A DNA stretch of 64,000 nt from the NCBI RefSeq assembly GCF_000508165.1, contig NZ_AYOZ01000061.1:121587-185586 (forward strand), in the 5' to 3' direction. The notes under the pieces were generated by a model. The model did not search any database. It was not told the origin of the DNA and saw nothing but the letters and a program-made list of their open reading frames with translations. Each line of letters opens with the position of its first letter. Position 1 is the first letter of the stretch. Both the position numbers and the translations under genes were made by a program. Below, in pieces: positions 39,258-46,509 of the stretch. Origin of the DNA: Marinomonas profundimaris (lineage in GTDB: Bacteria; Pseudomonadota; Gammaproteobacteria; Pseudomonadales; Marinomonadaceae).

Positions 39258-40210
39258 AAAATGCCCTTTAATTGTTTTTCCATGTATATATCCGTTCGCT
39301 CATAGACAGAGGGTTTAAGCGGCGTTTTTTCGACGAAGCCATGCTTTTTATAAAGATTTTTTGCTGCATTCAAGTTAGACGCTGTTTCTAGTGTCAACGT
39401 CGTGACACCTTTAGATATCGCAAAATCCACAACGTGGGACAACAAAGCATCCGCGATGCCTTTTCCTCTACAATGTTCAGCAACCGCCAGCTTTTGAACA
39501 TCAGCCACACAGCCATCTTCATGAACCACTAACACAATAGTTCCAAGCACTCGATCTAGTGAGTTTCCCCGACGTAAGGCAACCCATACATAGCCGCCTT
39601 TGTTTAATATATTCGCGTGCGGATCACGTAATACCAGGCGATCGTAATCCGTAATTTGGGTTGGGAAATATGTTTCTAGCCAAGCCATATTCAGATCGTG
39701 AAAAGCCTCATTATGAGTAGATTTAAATGGCTCAATTATCACCTGATGAAGACGATCTAGCACTTTATCAGCCAGTCGACCATCCATTACCTGAGATTCC
39801 AGCTGAGACAAACTGTCCATAAAATTATGGCTTGAGCAGGACGTGGCTTGTTCAATGAGGATTTTCAATTCAACCAAAATAGGATCCACTCGTAGCATGG
39901 CGCTTTCTCCATGCGCCGTCATCCGAAGAAAAGAGCGTCGCTGATCACGATCATCAACCGTTTTTTCCAACAAGCCTGCTTTGATCATTTTCGTTGTTTG
40001 CTTACTGACGGCGGGGTGGCTCAGGTGCAACTGTTCAGCAATGTCAACCACAGATGATTCACCCACAGATTGAAGCAACCTCAAAATTGGGAAATACGTA
40101 GCAGAAATAGGAATGGCGCATACCTCATAAACTTCCTGCACCTGAGCAAATAAATAATCACTGAGGCGCTTCAACCGGCTTCCTAGTGTTAACACGCCAA
40201 ACTGCTCCAT
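39254..40210 (-). CDS. MarR-type regulator fused to a GNAT acetyltransferase domain
   Basis: The 318-residue protein has a MarR winged helix in the first half (helix-turn-helix near LHLSHPAVSKQT, wing DDRDQRRSFLRMT) and a GNAT domain in the C-terminal 150 residues (acetyl-CoA loop around VAEHCRGKGIADALLSHV; end TLETASNLNAAKNLYKKHGF, here cut at ASNLNAAKNLYKKHGF). It opens the operon with azlC and azlD, overlapping azlC by four bases, so it likely senses or modifies a compound that the pair exports. Confidence 0.92.
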   Translation of the reverse strand: MEQFGVLTLGSRLKRLSDYLFAQVQEVYEVCAIPISATYFPILRLLQSVGESSVVDIAEQLHLSHPAVSKQTTKMIKAGLLEKTVDDRDQRRSFLRMTAHGESAMLRVDPILVELKILIEQATSCSSHNFMDSLSQLESQVMDGRLADKVLDRLHQVIIEPFKSTHNEAFHDLNMAWLETYFPTQITDYDRLVLRDPHANILNKGGYVWVALRRGNSLDRVLGTIVLVVHEDGCVADVQKLAVAEHCRGKGIADALLSHVVDFAISKGVTTLTLETASNLNAAKNLYKKHGFVEKTPLKPSVYERTDIYMEKQLKGIL

Positions 40211-40327
40211 TTACTCCCCCATCGCCATTGATTAAAATACAAATAAACCATATAGGTAACTGGTTACGGATACCAAAATAATGCAACCGACCAGCCTTTG
40301 CAATCCCTTTTCCTAGTTGCTTTCTAG

Positions 40328-40355
40328 TTCACCCAACTAAGCGATCTGCTATACT
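40328..40355 (+). promoter_or_regulatory. Candidate queC promoter
   Basis: TTCACC (40328-40333), a 16-base spacer and TATACT (40350-40355) form a plausible sigma-70 promoter. Transcription would start near 40362, about 58 bases before queC. Confidence 0.45.
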
Positions 40356-40419
40356 GCGCGTTTTCATTAACACCATGCCTTTTATTTTTGTATCAAGGGC
40401 CAATTACAAGGACAACAAC

Positions 40420-41079
40420 ATGTCAGAAAAAGCCGTCGTGGTGTATTCGGGTGGGATGGATTCATTCACCGTTTTGAATACAGCAATCCAAAGTGGATTA
40501 GACGTATACGCCTTATCTTTTGATTACGGGCAAAAGCACAACAAAGAATTGAACGTCGCCGCTCAAGTCTGCAAAGACCTTGGTATCTCCCACAAGATCG
40601 TTGATATTACGGCGATCAATAGTTTAATGGCCAACTCGTCACTCACTGGTGATGCCGAGATTCCAGAAGGCCATTACGAAGACGACAATATGAAATCCAC
40701 TGTCGTTCCAAATCGTAATATGGTGCTGCTTTCTATGGCAATTGCTTACGCAGTTTCGTTAGAAGCTGGCAAGGTATATTACGGCGCGCATTCAGGGGAT
40801 CATCACATTTACCCAGATTGCCGTCCCGAGTTCGTCGAAGCCATGAACGCCGTGTCTAAAATCGCCAATTACCAATCGGTTGAAATCGTCACACCATTTT
40901 TACATTCATCTAAAGGCGATATTTTGAAAGCGGGATTGGCCATGAATCTTAACTATGCCAACACTTGGACTTGTTATAACGGCAGAGAAAAGTCCTGCGG
41001 CAAATGCGGCGCATGCGTAGAACGCCTTGAAGCCTTCAGCGAACAAGGCAAGATGGACCCATTGGTTTACGAAGCGTAA
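40420..41079 (+). CDS. queC: 7-cyano-7-deazaguanine synthase
   Basis: QueC makes preQ0 from 7-carboxy-7-deazaguanine with ATP and ammonia. The 219-residue protein has the P-loop YSGGMDSFT near the N-terminus and a C-terminal zinc site with four cysteines in the segment [15 protein letters not shown]. The frame is open from 40375; AAGGA before the ATG at 40420 and the family N-terminus support the shorter start. queE follows on the same strand. Confidence 0.97.
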   Translation: MSEKAVVVYSGGMDSFTVLNTAIQSGLDVYALSFDYGQKHNKELNVAAQVCKDLGISHKIVDITAINSLMANSSLTGDAEIPEGHYEDDNMKSTVVPNRNMVLLSMAIAYAVSLEAGKVYYGAHSGDHHIYPDCRPEFVEAMNAVSKIANYQSVEIVTPFLHSSKGDILKAGLAMNLNYANTWTCYNGREKSCGKCGACVERLEAFSEQGKMDPLVYEA

Positions 41080-41242
41080 TCTACCCATAACTTTTTCTGA
41101 TTTTAGTGTGTTTGTTTTAGTGCCAATTGGCTTTTGTTCCACAAATTCCCAGTTTGGCGATTAAATTATCAACTAAAGTTATAACCCTTACCTCGACTGT
41201 TTTTCGAGACGCTGCTTGTCAGTATGTAATTGGTGTAACAAA

Positions 41243-41893
41243 ATGTATTCAATTAAAGAAGCCTTTTATTCATTACAAGGCGAAGGTGCTCATGCGGGCC
41301 GCCCTGCTCTATTTTGTCGTTTTACGGGCTGCAATCTGTGGTCTGGTTTAGAAAAAACACGAGCTCTGTCCGATTGTCAATTTTGCGATACGGATTTTAT
41401 CGGTACGGATGGCCAAAACGGCGGTAAGTTTAAAACCGCCTCGCAACTACGCTCACACATCGATGCGCTTTGGCCCTTTGGACAAGGTCATAAGTATGTT
41501 GTGTTTACTGGCGGTGAACCGGCGCTACAGCTTGATGACAACCTCATAAAAGAAATGAAAGAACACGGCTACACCATCGCCATCGAAACCAATGGCACGC
41601 TTGCTTTACCAGAAGGCATCGATTGGATTTGTGTCAGCCCAAAGACATCAAAGGCGCTGATTATCACAAAAGGCGATGAACTCAAGCTGGTTTACCCACA
41701 AGAACACCTCGATCCAGCGTCATTCGAAACACTCGACTTCGCGAATTTTTATTTGCAACCAATGGACCAAGGGCATTTATCTTCGGATCAAATCCCTCTA
41801 ATCAATACTCAAGAAGCCACATTGCACTATTGTTTATCGCATCCACGGTGGCGTCTTAGCTTACAAACACATAAAATGCTCAACATTGATTAA
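41243..41893 (+). CDS. queE: 7-carboxy-7-deazaguanine synthase
   Basis: QueE is a radical-SAM enzyme that forms 7-carboxy-7-deazaguanine. The 216-residue protein has the variant cluster motif C-x14-C-x2-C of gammaproteobacterial QueE (TGCNLWSG...SDCQFCD). MYSIKEAFYSLQGEG is the family N-terminus; a TTG at 41216 would add nine residues. 163 bases separate it from queC. queD is not in the window. Confidence 0.96.
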   Translation: MYSIKEAFYSLQGEGAHAGRPALFCRFTGCNLWSGLEKTRALSDCQFCDTDFIGTDGQNGGKFKTASQLRSHIDALWPFGQGHKYVVFTGGEPALQLDDNLIKEMKEHGYTIAIETNGTLALPEGIDWICVSPKTSKALIITKGDELKLVYPQEHLDPASFETLDFANFYLQPMDQGHLSSDQIPLINTQEATLHYCLSHPRWRLSLQTHKMLNID

Positions 41894-41936
41894 ATAGATT
41901 TATATTTTTAACCATTAATTAAACAAGGAACTTTCA

Positions 41937-42431
41937 ATGATCATTCTACATACAAACCACGGTGACATTCACGTCGAGCTAGATTACGAAAAAGCGCCAA
42001 AATCTGCGAAAAACTTTGAAGAATATGTAACTGCAGGTTTCTACGATGGCGTTATCTTCCACCGTGTGATCAACGGTTTCATGGTTCAAGGCGGTGGTTT
42101 TGAGCCAGGCATGACACAGAAAGAATCACGTACTGCGATTGAAAACGAAGCAGACAACGGCTTGAAAAACGAAATTGGCACACTGGCGATGGCTCGCACA
42201 ATGGACCCCCACTCGGCTTCTGCACAGTTTTTCATTAACGTTGCTGACAACAGTTTCCTAAACCACCGCAGCAAAACGCCAGACGGTTGGGGTTACGCGG
42301 TTTTTGCTAAAGTAACAGCGGGTATGGACGTCGTAAATAAAATCAAAGAAGTGAAAACAACGATGAAGTCTGGACATCAAGATGTTCCAGCGGAAGACGT
42401 TATTATCGAAAGTGCTGAACTTGTAAAATAA
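41937..42431 (+). CDS. ppiB: Peptidyl-prolyl cis-trans isomerase B (cyclophilin)
   Basis: This 164-residue cytoplasmic cyclophilin has no signal peptide. Active-site blocks are [13 protein letters not shown], the arginine-containing FHR motif, [11 protein letters not shown] and WGYAVFAKV. Its stop overlaps the lpxH start by one base (TAATG), so the two are translationally coupled. In E. coli ppiB and lpxH are also adjacent, with cysS nearby. Confidence 0.96.
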   Translation: MIILHTNHGDIHVELDYEKAPKSAKNFEEYVTAGFYDGVIFHRVINGFMVQGGGFEPGMTQKESRTAIENEADNGLKNEIGTLAMARTMDPHSASAQFFINVADNSFLNHRSKTPDGWGYAVFAKVTAGMDVVNKIKEVKTTMKSGHQDVPAEDVIIESAELVK

Positions 42432-43207
42432 TGATCCGATATTTCATTTCAGATCTGCACCTCAGCGACAAACGCCCGGATCTTATCCGGGCGTTTGTAC
42501 GAATGACAGACGAGTTAATCCAGCGAAACGAAAAATCTGAGCTGTACCTGCTTGGGGATTTTTATGAAGCGTGGATCGGTGACGATTTTCACGCAGATTG
42601 GAACTCTCAAATAGAAAACGCCTTAAGCAAAGTATCCCAATCTGGTATTGCTTTGTATTTTTTACACGGCAACAGAGATTTTTTGATTGGTAACAGTTGG
42701 TTAAAACGAGTTGGCGCTACTTTGATTGATGAGCAAACTGTTTTGCTGTTGGAGTCAACGCCTGTCCTTTTAACGCACGGCGACGAATACTGCCTAGAAG
42801 ATACTGAGTATCAAGCATTCAGAAAAACGGTACGTTCGACCGAGTGGCAAACCCAGATTTTATCTTTGCCTTTAGAACAACGTCTGGCGCTTGCTGCCCA
42901 ATTGCGCAACGACAGTAAATCAATGGCGGCTGAAAAATCGATAAGCATTATGGATGTTACTGAATCCGCCGTCATCGAATCACTCAACCGCTTAGCGTGC
43001 AAAACCGTCATTCACGGCCACACACACAGACCAGACGTTCATAAAGTAGATCAAACTATGCGTTGTGTACTTGGGGATTGGGACAAATCCATTTGGCTGG
43101 CTCAAATTGAAGGCGGTATTTACACTCAATCCAATGCCTCTGTAGAGGATTTTATTGAAAATGGCCTACTATCCCTAAGAGGAGTACATCGAGAAGTCTT
43201 AATTTAA
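42431..43207 (+). CDS. lpxH: UDP-2,3-diacylglucosamine diphosphatase
   Basis: LpxH cleaves UDP-diacylglucosamine to lipid X in lipid A synthesis. The 258-residue calcineurin-like phosphoesterase has the metal motifs FISDLHLSDKRP, GDFYEAWIGDD, HGNRDF and HGHTHRPDV. It is slightly longer than E. coli LpxH (240) because of a C-terminal extension. It is coupled with ppiB and ends at a terminator. Confidence 0.96.
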   Translation: MIRYFISDLHLSDKRPDLIRAFVRMTDELIQRNEKSELYLLGDFYEAWIGDDFHADWNSQIENALSKVSQSGIALYFLHGNRDFLIGNSWLKRVGATLIDEQTVLLLESTPVLLTHGDEYCLEDTEYQAFRKTVRSTEWQTQILSLPLEQRLALAAQLRNDSKSMAAEKSISIMDVTESAVIESLNRLACKTVIHGHTHRPDVHKVDQTMRCVLGDWDKSIWLAQIEGGIYTQSNASVEDFIENGLLSLRGVHREVLI

Positions 43208-43233
43208 ACAGACAAGTTGAAAACCTCTCTTAC

Positions 43234-43266
43234 AAAAAAGCACCAGCCTTGCGCTGGTGTTTTTTT
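43234..43266 (+). terminator. Terminator of ppiB-lpxH
   Basis: AAAAAAG-CACCAGC, a 5-nt loop and GCTGGTG-TTTTTTT form a good intrinsic terminator. A run of A on the other side lets it also serve the convergent gene at 43265. Confidence 0.85.
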
Positions 43267-43576
43267 ATCGATTCAACAGCTCTTTAACCCACATCGTTTC
43301 ACTACTAACCCGTGAGCGAGTAAATTCAATGTTACGGTTATGAAGCATGGCCACAGCTCGAAAGAATGCATTATTAATAATAACCGGACTTAATCGAACA
43401 CCATATACTCGCCACCAATGCTGCTGAGCTTTACTGGTTAAAAGCTGATACAAAAAATCCAATTCCAAAGACCCTTTGTACATTACATCTAGATCAACAA
43501 TCGGATCCACTTTTGCAATTTCAAGTGCAAGCCAATAAGTCACATCTGGAAGGGTTTCGCTCTTATATACACCCAT
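43265..43576 (-). CDS. Hypothetical protein
   Basis: I do not recognise this 103-residue protein. It appears soluble, with no signal peptide or membrane segment; aromatic-rich stretch QHWWRVYGVRLSP lies in the middle. A TTG at 43597 would add seven residues, but GGAG five bases before the ATG at 43576 supports the shorter form. It lies between lpxH and miaE. Confidence 0.65.
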   Translation of the reverse strand: MGVYKSETLPDVTYWLALEIAKVDPIVDLDVMYKGSLELDFLYQLLTSKAQQHWWRVYGVRLSPVIINNAFFRAVAMLHNRNIEFTRSRVSSETMWVKELLNR

Positions 43577-43672
43577 AAACACTCCCGAGGATTGCAAGTT
43601 TATAGAATGAGTGTAGCAGTATGATTTAAAGGCTGAAGCAATATACCCAATTGGTTTGTGGCATTTTGTAAA

Positions 43673-44284
43673 TTATGATTGCCCAGGAGGACCACTGTGC
43701 ATACGAAATTCAACATCGGGTTCAGTAATAAGCTTTTCTTCTAAGTCACGGAAAAAGGCTATTCTGCCATCAATAGGTTCGCTTGAATATTCTTTTGCCA
43801 ATTCAAGGTAATCTTCAAAATGTCTTGCTTCTGATTTTAGCAGTGAGATGTAGAACTTCGACAGCTCGTCATCCAAATGCGGAGCAAGTGCCGCGAAGCG
43901 CTCACAAGATCGAGCCTCAACAAATGCACCAATAATCATAATATCCACTAAACGAGCTGGTTCGTGCGTACGAATATGCTTGCGTAAACCATCCGCATAA
44001 CGAGACGCAGACAAATGATCATAAGTGACATTTCGTTTACGCATGAGTTTGTGTACTTGCTCAAAATGCAAAAGCTCTTCACGCGCCAAACGCGACATTT
44101 TATGCAGCAAATTATCACGATCAACATAGCGATACATTAAGTTCATTGCGGTGCTTGCGGCCTTCTTTTCGCAATGAGCATGGTCATTTAAAAGCAAAGT
44201 TTGATTCTCAAGAGCCCAATCTACCCATGCTTTTGGGGATTCACACGGAAGAAATTCAACAAGCTCAGGATACGCTGATAACAT
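43673..44284 (-). CDS. miaE: tRNA-(ms2io6A37)-hydroxylase
   Basis: MiaE hydroxylates the isopentenyl group of ms2i6A37 in tRNAs that read codons beginning with U. The 203-residue diiron protein is helical and has glutamate/histidine iron ligands in REELLHFEQVHKLM, GAFVEARSCERF and SEARHFEDYLELA. It is divergent from the kinase-FGE fusion gene. Confidence 0.93.
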   Translation of the reverse strand: MLSAYPELVEFLPCESPKAWVDWALENQTLLLNDHAHCEKKAASTAMNLMYRYVDRDNLLHKMSRLAREELLHFEQVHKLMRKRNVTYDHLSASRYADGLRKHIRTHEPARLVDIMIIGAFVEARSCERFAALAPHLDDELSKFYISLLKSEARHFEDYLELAKEYSSEPIDGRIAFFRDLEEKLITEPDVEFRMHSGPPGQS

Positions 44285-44372
44285 TACTCTACCTTTTTGT
44301 GTTAAAAAACGTGATTATACTCTGTATTAAGCACTTAGACAGCAACGTCTTGATTTGGATATCAAATTCGTA

Positions 44373-46124
44373 ATGAATGATTTTTATGACCCACAAAAAT
44401 TAAAGATTGGCCAAAATGTAGGAATCGAACTCGATCCGTACATTTTAAACTACCCAATGGACAAACAAAAAACCACTTGGGTAGCCGATCAAGGTGGCCG
44501 ACCTTTTGTACTTCGTTTTTTTCAATCGAACAAAGGCAAAGTTGAGGATTTTTTACAAAACGCCAGAAAATATACGGGCGTAAAACACACGGCCATCACG
44601 CCAAACTACCCGCCCTTCTATTCGAATCTATGGGTGTTTTCGTGCTCTGCGGTTTGCGGGGGGGAAAACCTTTATAGCTTTTTAGGAAAATACCCCGATG
44701 GTGCGCCATTAAATGTGGTTATTGGTTTATTCGATAATATTGCCAAAGCACTAGATCAAGTTCACAAAAATGGCTTATTTCATGGCCATCTCGATTTGAA
44801 CTCCATTCATGTCGTGAATGGACTTGGTCTTATGACTGGGTTTGGGGCGCACAATTGGATGAATCAAATTGACGACAGCGTGATGGATTCTCGATTTTTT
44901 CCACCGGAATACCTCAAAAAGAGCCAAAAAAGAACACCTGCGTCAGACAGTTTTGCCTTTATGAAGTTACTGATGGCTGCATTGCTGGGTGAGTCTATAC
45001 TTGATAAAGATTTCACTACCAGCCTACCAGATTCCCATCCTAATTTAAGTGACGCTACATGGAACCGTTTGCTTAAATGGTGTGGCGAAAACGAACGCCA
45101 TAGACCAAAGTCTTTGGTAGAGGTGATTCGAATCATTCGCGCCAACCTTTATAAGCCTGAGGCAAACAACAGCTCTTCAACCAAGCGCGCCGTGAAGCGA
45201 TATATTAGAAACACCAAACCCAAAACAATGGCGATAGGCGCGGCGGTGGTATTAAGCCTGTTTGCGGCCATTATTTTATGGCCCGATACGGCGTCAGAAA
45301 AGACAGTAAATACCCCAAAACCTGTCGCTAAAATTAAAATAAAAACACCGTTTGAAGCTTTACCACAAATTTTGGAAGAACCCTTAATAACGGGTGGAAC
45401 CGCACCAAAAATTGAAAAAATCCCTCCGGCTGTTTTCATTATGGGCGATCAAAATAGAATGGGCGATGATAATGAAAAACCCGCCCACGAAGTGGACATC
45501 CCCAACGGCTTCTACATTAGTAAATACGAAGTCACTTTCGACCAATACGACACATTCGCCACAGCAACAGGTCGAGACCTGCCTCCCGATAATGGCTGGG
45601 GACGAGGACAACGCCCCGTTATTAATGTCAGCTGGTATGACGCAAAGGCTTATACGACATGGCTGTCCGGCCAAACCAATGCCGAGTATCGACTTCCTAC
45701 AGAAATTGAGTGGGAGTATTCCGCCCGTGCGGATTCGACCACCTCCTTCTGGTACGGCAATGACGTTAAGTCGGGCTACAGTGTTTGCGATAGCTGCGGA
45801 AGCCAGTGGGATGGTGTTTCTACTGCACCAATTGGCAGTCAAGCCAGTAATCCGCTAGGCTTGTTTGATATGCATGGCAATGTAGCGGAATGGGTGGAAG
45901 ATTGTTATCACGATACCTATGAAGGCGCACCAACCCGAAATGAAGTGTGGTTAGCCAATCAATGTGAAAATCGTGTACTACGGGGTGGGTCTTGGTTTGA
46001 CATCCCTAGAGTCGGCCGAAGTGCCACAAGATATCGCGCTCAACCAACCCTAAAAGCCAGTAACTGGGGGTTTAGGGTCGTGAGGATTATTCATCAATCA
46101 AATGACAATCCTAAATCAGAATAA
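44373..46124 (+). CDS. Pseudokinase-like / transmembrane / FGE-sulfatase-fold fusion protein
   Basis: The 583-residue protein has a divergent protein-kinase-like domain (about residues 10-265), one membrane segment (about 285-305) and a C-terminal FGE/SUMF1-type domain (about 350-578). The catalytic loop reads HGHLDLN (137-143), but the DFG position reads TGFG (155-158) and the VAIK lysine position reads VLRF, so phosphotransfer is unlikely. The FGE part has FGE-family blocks NVSWYDAKAY, RLPTEIEWEYSARA, GNVAEWVED and RVLRGGSWFD, but lacks the paired active-site cysteines of true formylglycine-generating enzyme. ATG 44373 was preferred to a TTG six codons earlier. Likely a sensory or scaffold protein; function unknown. 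Confidence 0.8.
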   Translation: MNDFYDPQKLKIGQNVGIELDPYILNYPMDKQKTTWVADQGGRPFVLRFFQSNKGKVEDFLQNARKYTGVKHTAITPNYPPFYSNLWVFSCSAVCGGENLYSFLGKYPDGAPLNVVIGLFDNIAKALDQVHKNGLFHGHLDLNSIHVVNGLGLMTGFGAHNWMNQIDDSVMDSRFFPPEYLKKSQKRTPASDSFAFMKLLMAALLGESILDKDFTTSLPDSHPNLSDATWNRLLKWCGENERHRPKSLVEVIRIIRANLYKPEANNSSSTKRAVKRYIRNTKPKTMAIGAAVVLSLFAAIILWPDTASEKTVNTPKPVAKIKIKTPFEALPQILEEPLITGGTAPKIEKIPPAVFIMGDQNRMGDDNEKPAHEVDIPNGFYISKYEVTFDQYDTFATATGRDLPPDNGWGRGQRPVINVSWYDAKAYTTWLSGQTNAEYRLPTEIEWEYSARADSTTSFWYGNDVKSGYSVCDSCGSQWDGVSTAPIGSQASNPLGLFDMHGNVAEWVEDCYHDTYEGAPTRNEVWLANQCENRVLRGGSWFDIPRVGRSATRYRAQPTLKASNWGFRVVRIIHQSNDNPKSE

Positions 46125-46156
46125 TTCCGCTAAATGTCACCTATTCGAAATTGTTA

Positions 46157-46207
46157 TGGTGGATTGTAAGTTTTTAGGGCTTTTTTTCTATAAAATACAA
46201 TCCATCA
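46157..46207. repeat. Imperfect inverted repeat after the kinase-FGE gene
   Basis: TGGTGGATTGTA (46157-46168) pairs with TACAATCCATCA (46196-46207) with one mismatch; the long loop contains a T-run. It may end the upstream transcript weakly, or be a regulatory site. Confidence 0.4.
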
Positions 46208-46298
46208 TCAATCATAAAATCTCATCTGGCTTGAACTTCTAAAGCCAACTTACTGCACTAACTTAAAGGTTAATGCGGAAAATTAAGGGAGAGCTATT

Positions 46299-46397
46299 AT
46301 GTTGAAAAGTATACCGAGAACATGTCGAACGTCGAAAGGTACTTCTACTTTATTTGAAACAAATTATCCGTGCAAAAAAACACTAATCAAGGAATGA
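46299..46397 (+). CDS. Small ORF (32 aa) upstream of acnB, possible leader peptide
   Basis: ATG at 46299 is preceded by AAGGGAGAG at good spacing and opens 32 codons. The peptide is basic with two cysteines (MLKSIPRTCRTSKG at its start) and has no known family. It ends 112 bases before acnB. It may be a leader peptide, a small protein or chance; translation is inferred only from the ribosome site. Confidence 0.35.
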   Translation: MLKSIPRTCRTSKGTSTLFETNYPCKKTLIKE

Positions 46398-46509
46398 AAT
46401 GGTGAGGTCTCGACATACTATGTGTCTAGGGCAGATATAGTGGACCTGATCGCAATTTCCCTTTTTAGTACATAATATTATTATCATAAATTATTATTCA
46501 GAGGTGTAA

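Larger units (their letters stand above)
46125..46509 (+). other. Intergenic region before acnB
   Basis: The 385 bases hold an imperfect inverted repeat (46157-46207), a 32-codon ORF with a strong ribosome site (46299-46397), and AT-rich DNA from about 46465 that probably carries the acnB promoter. AGAGGTG precedes acnB. No tRNA or transposon end is visible. Confidence 0.6.

Noticed and set aside
40313..40340. A stretch before queC resembling a preQ1-I riboswitch (TAGTTG...TTCTAGTTCACC...CAACTA)
   Set aside because: The loop is similar, but the A-rich tail needed for the pseudoknot is missing, and the best promoter places transcription start downstream of it, so it would not be in the mRNA.
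45394..45858. 154-codon frame inside the kinase-FGE gene, and its antisense counterpart
   Set aside because: Both overlap the FGE domain whose motifs are clear; neither has a family match.
44373..46124. FGE-domain protein as the maturase for choline-sulfatase BetC
   Set aside because: It lacks the active-site cysteines of formylglycine-generating enzyme and is not linked to betC.
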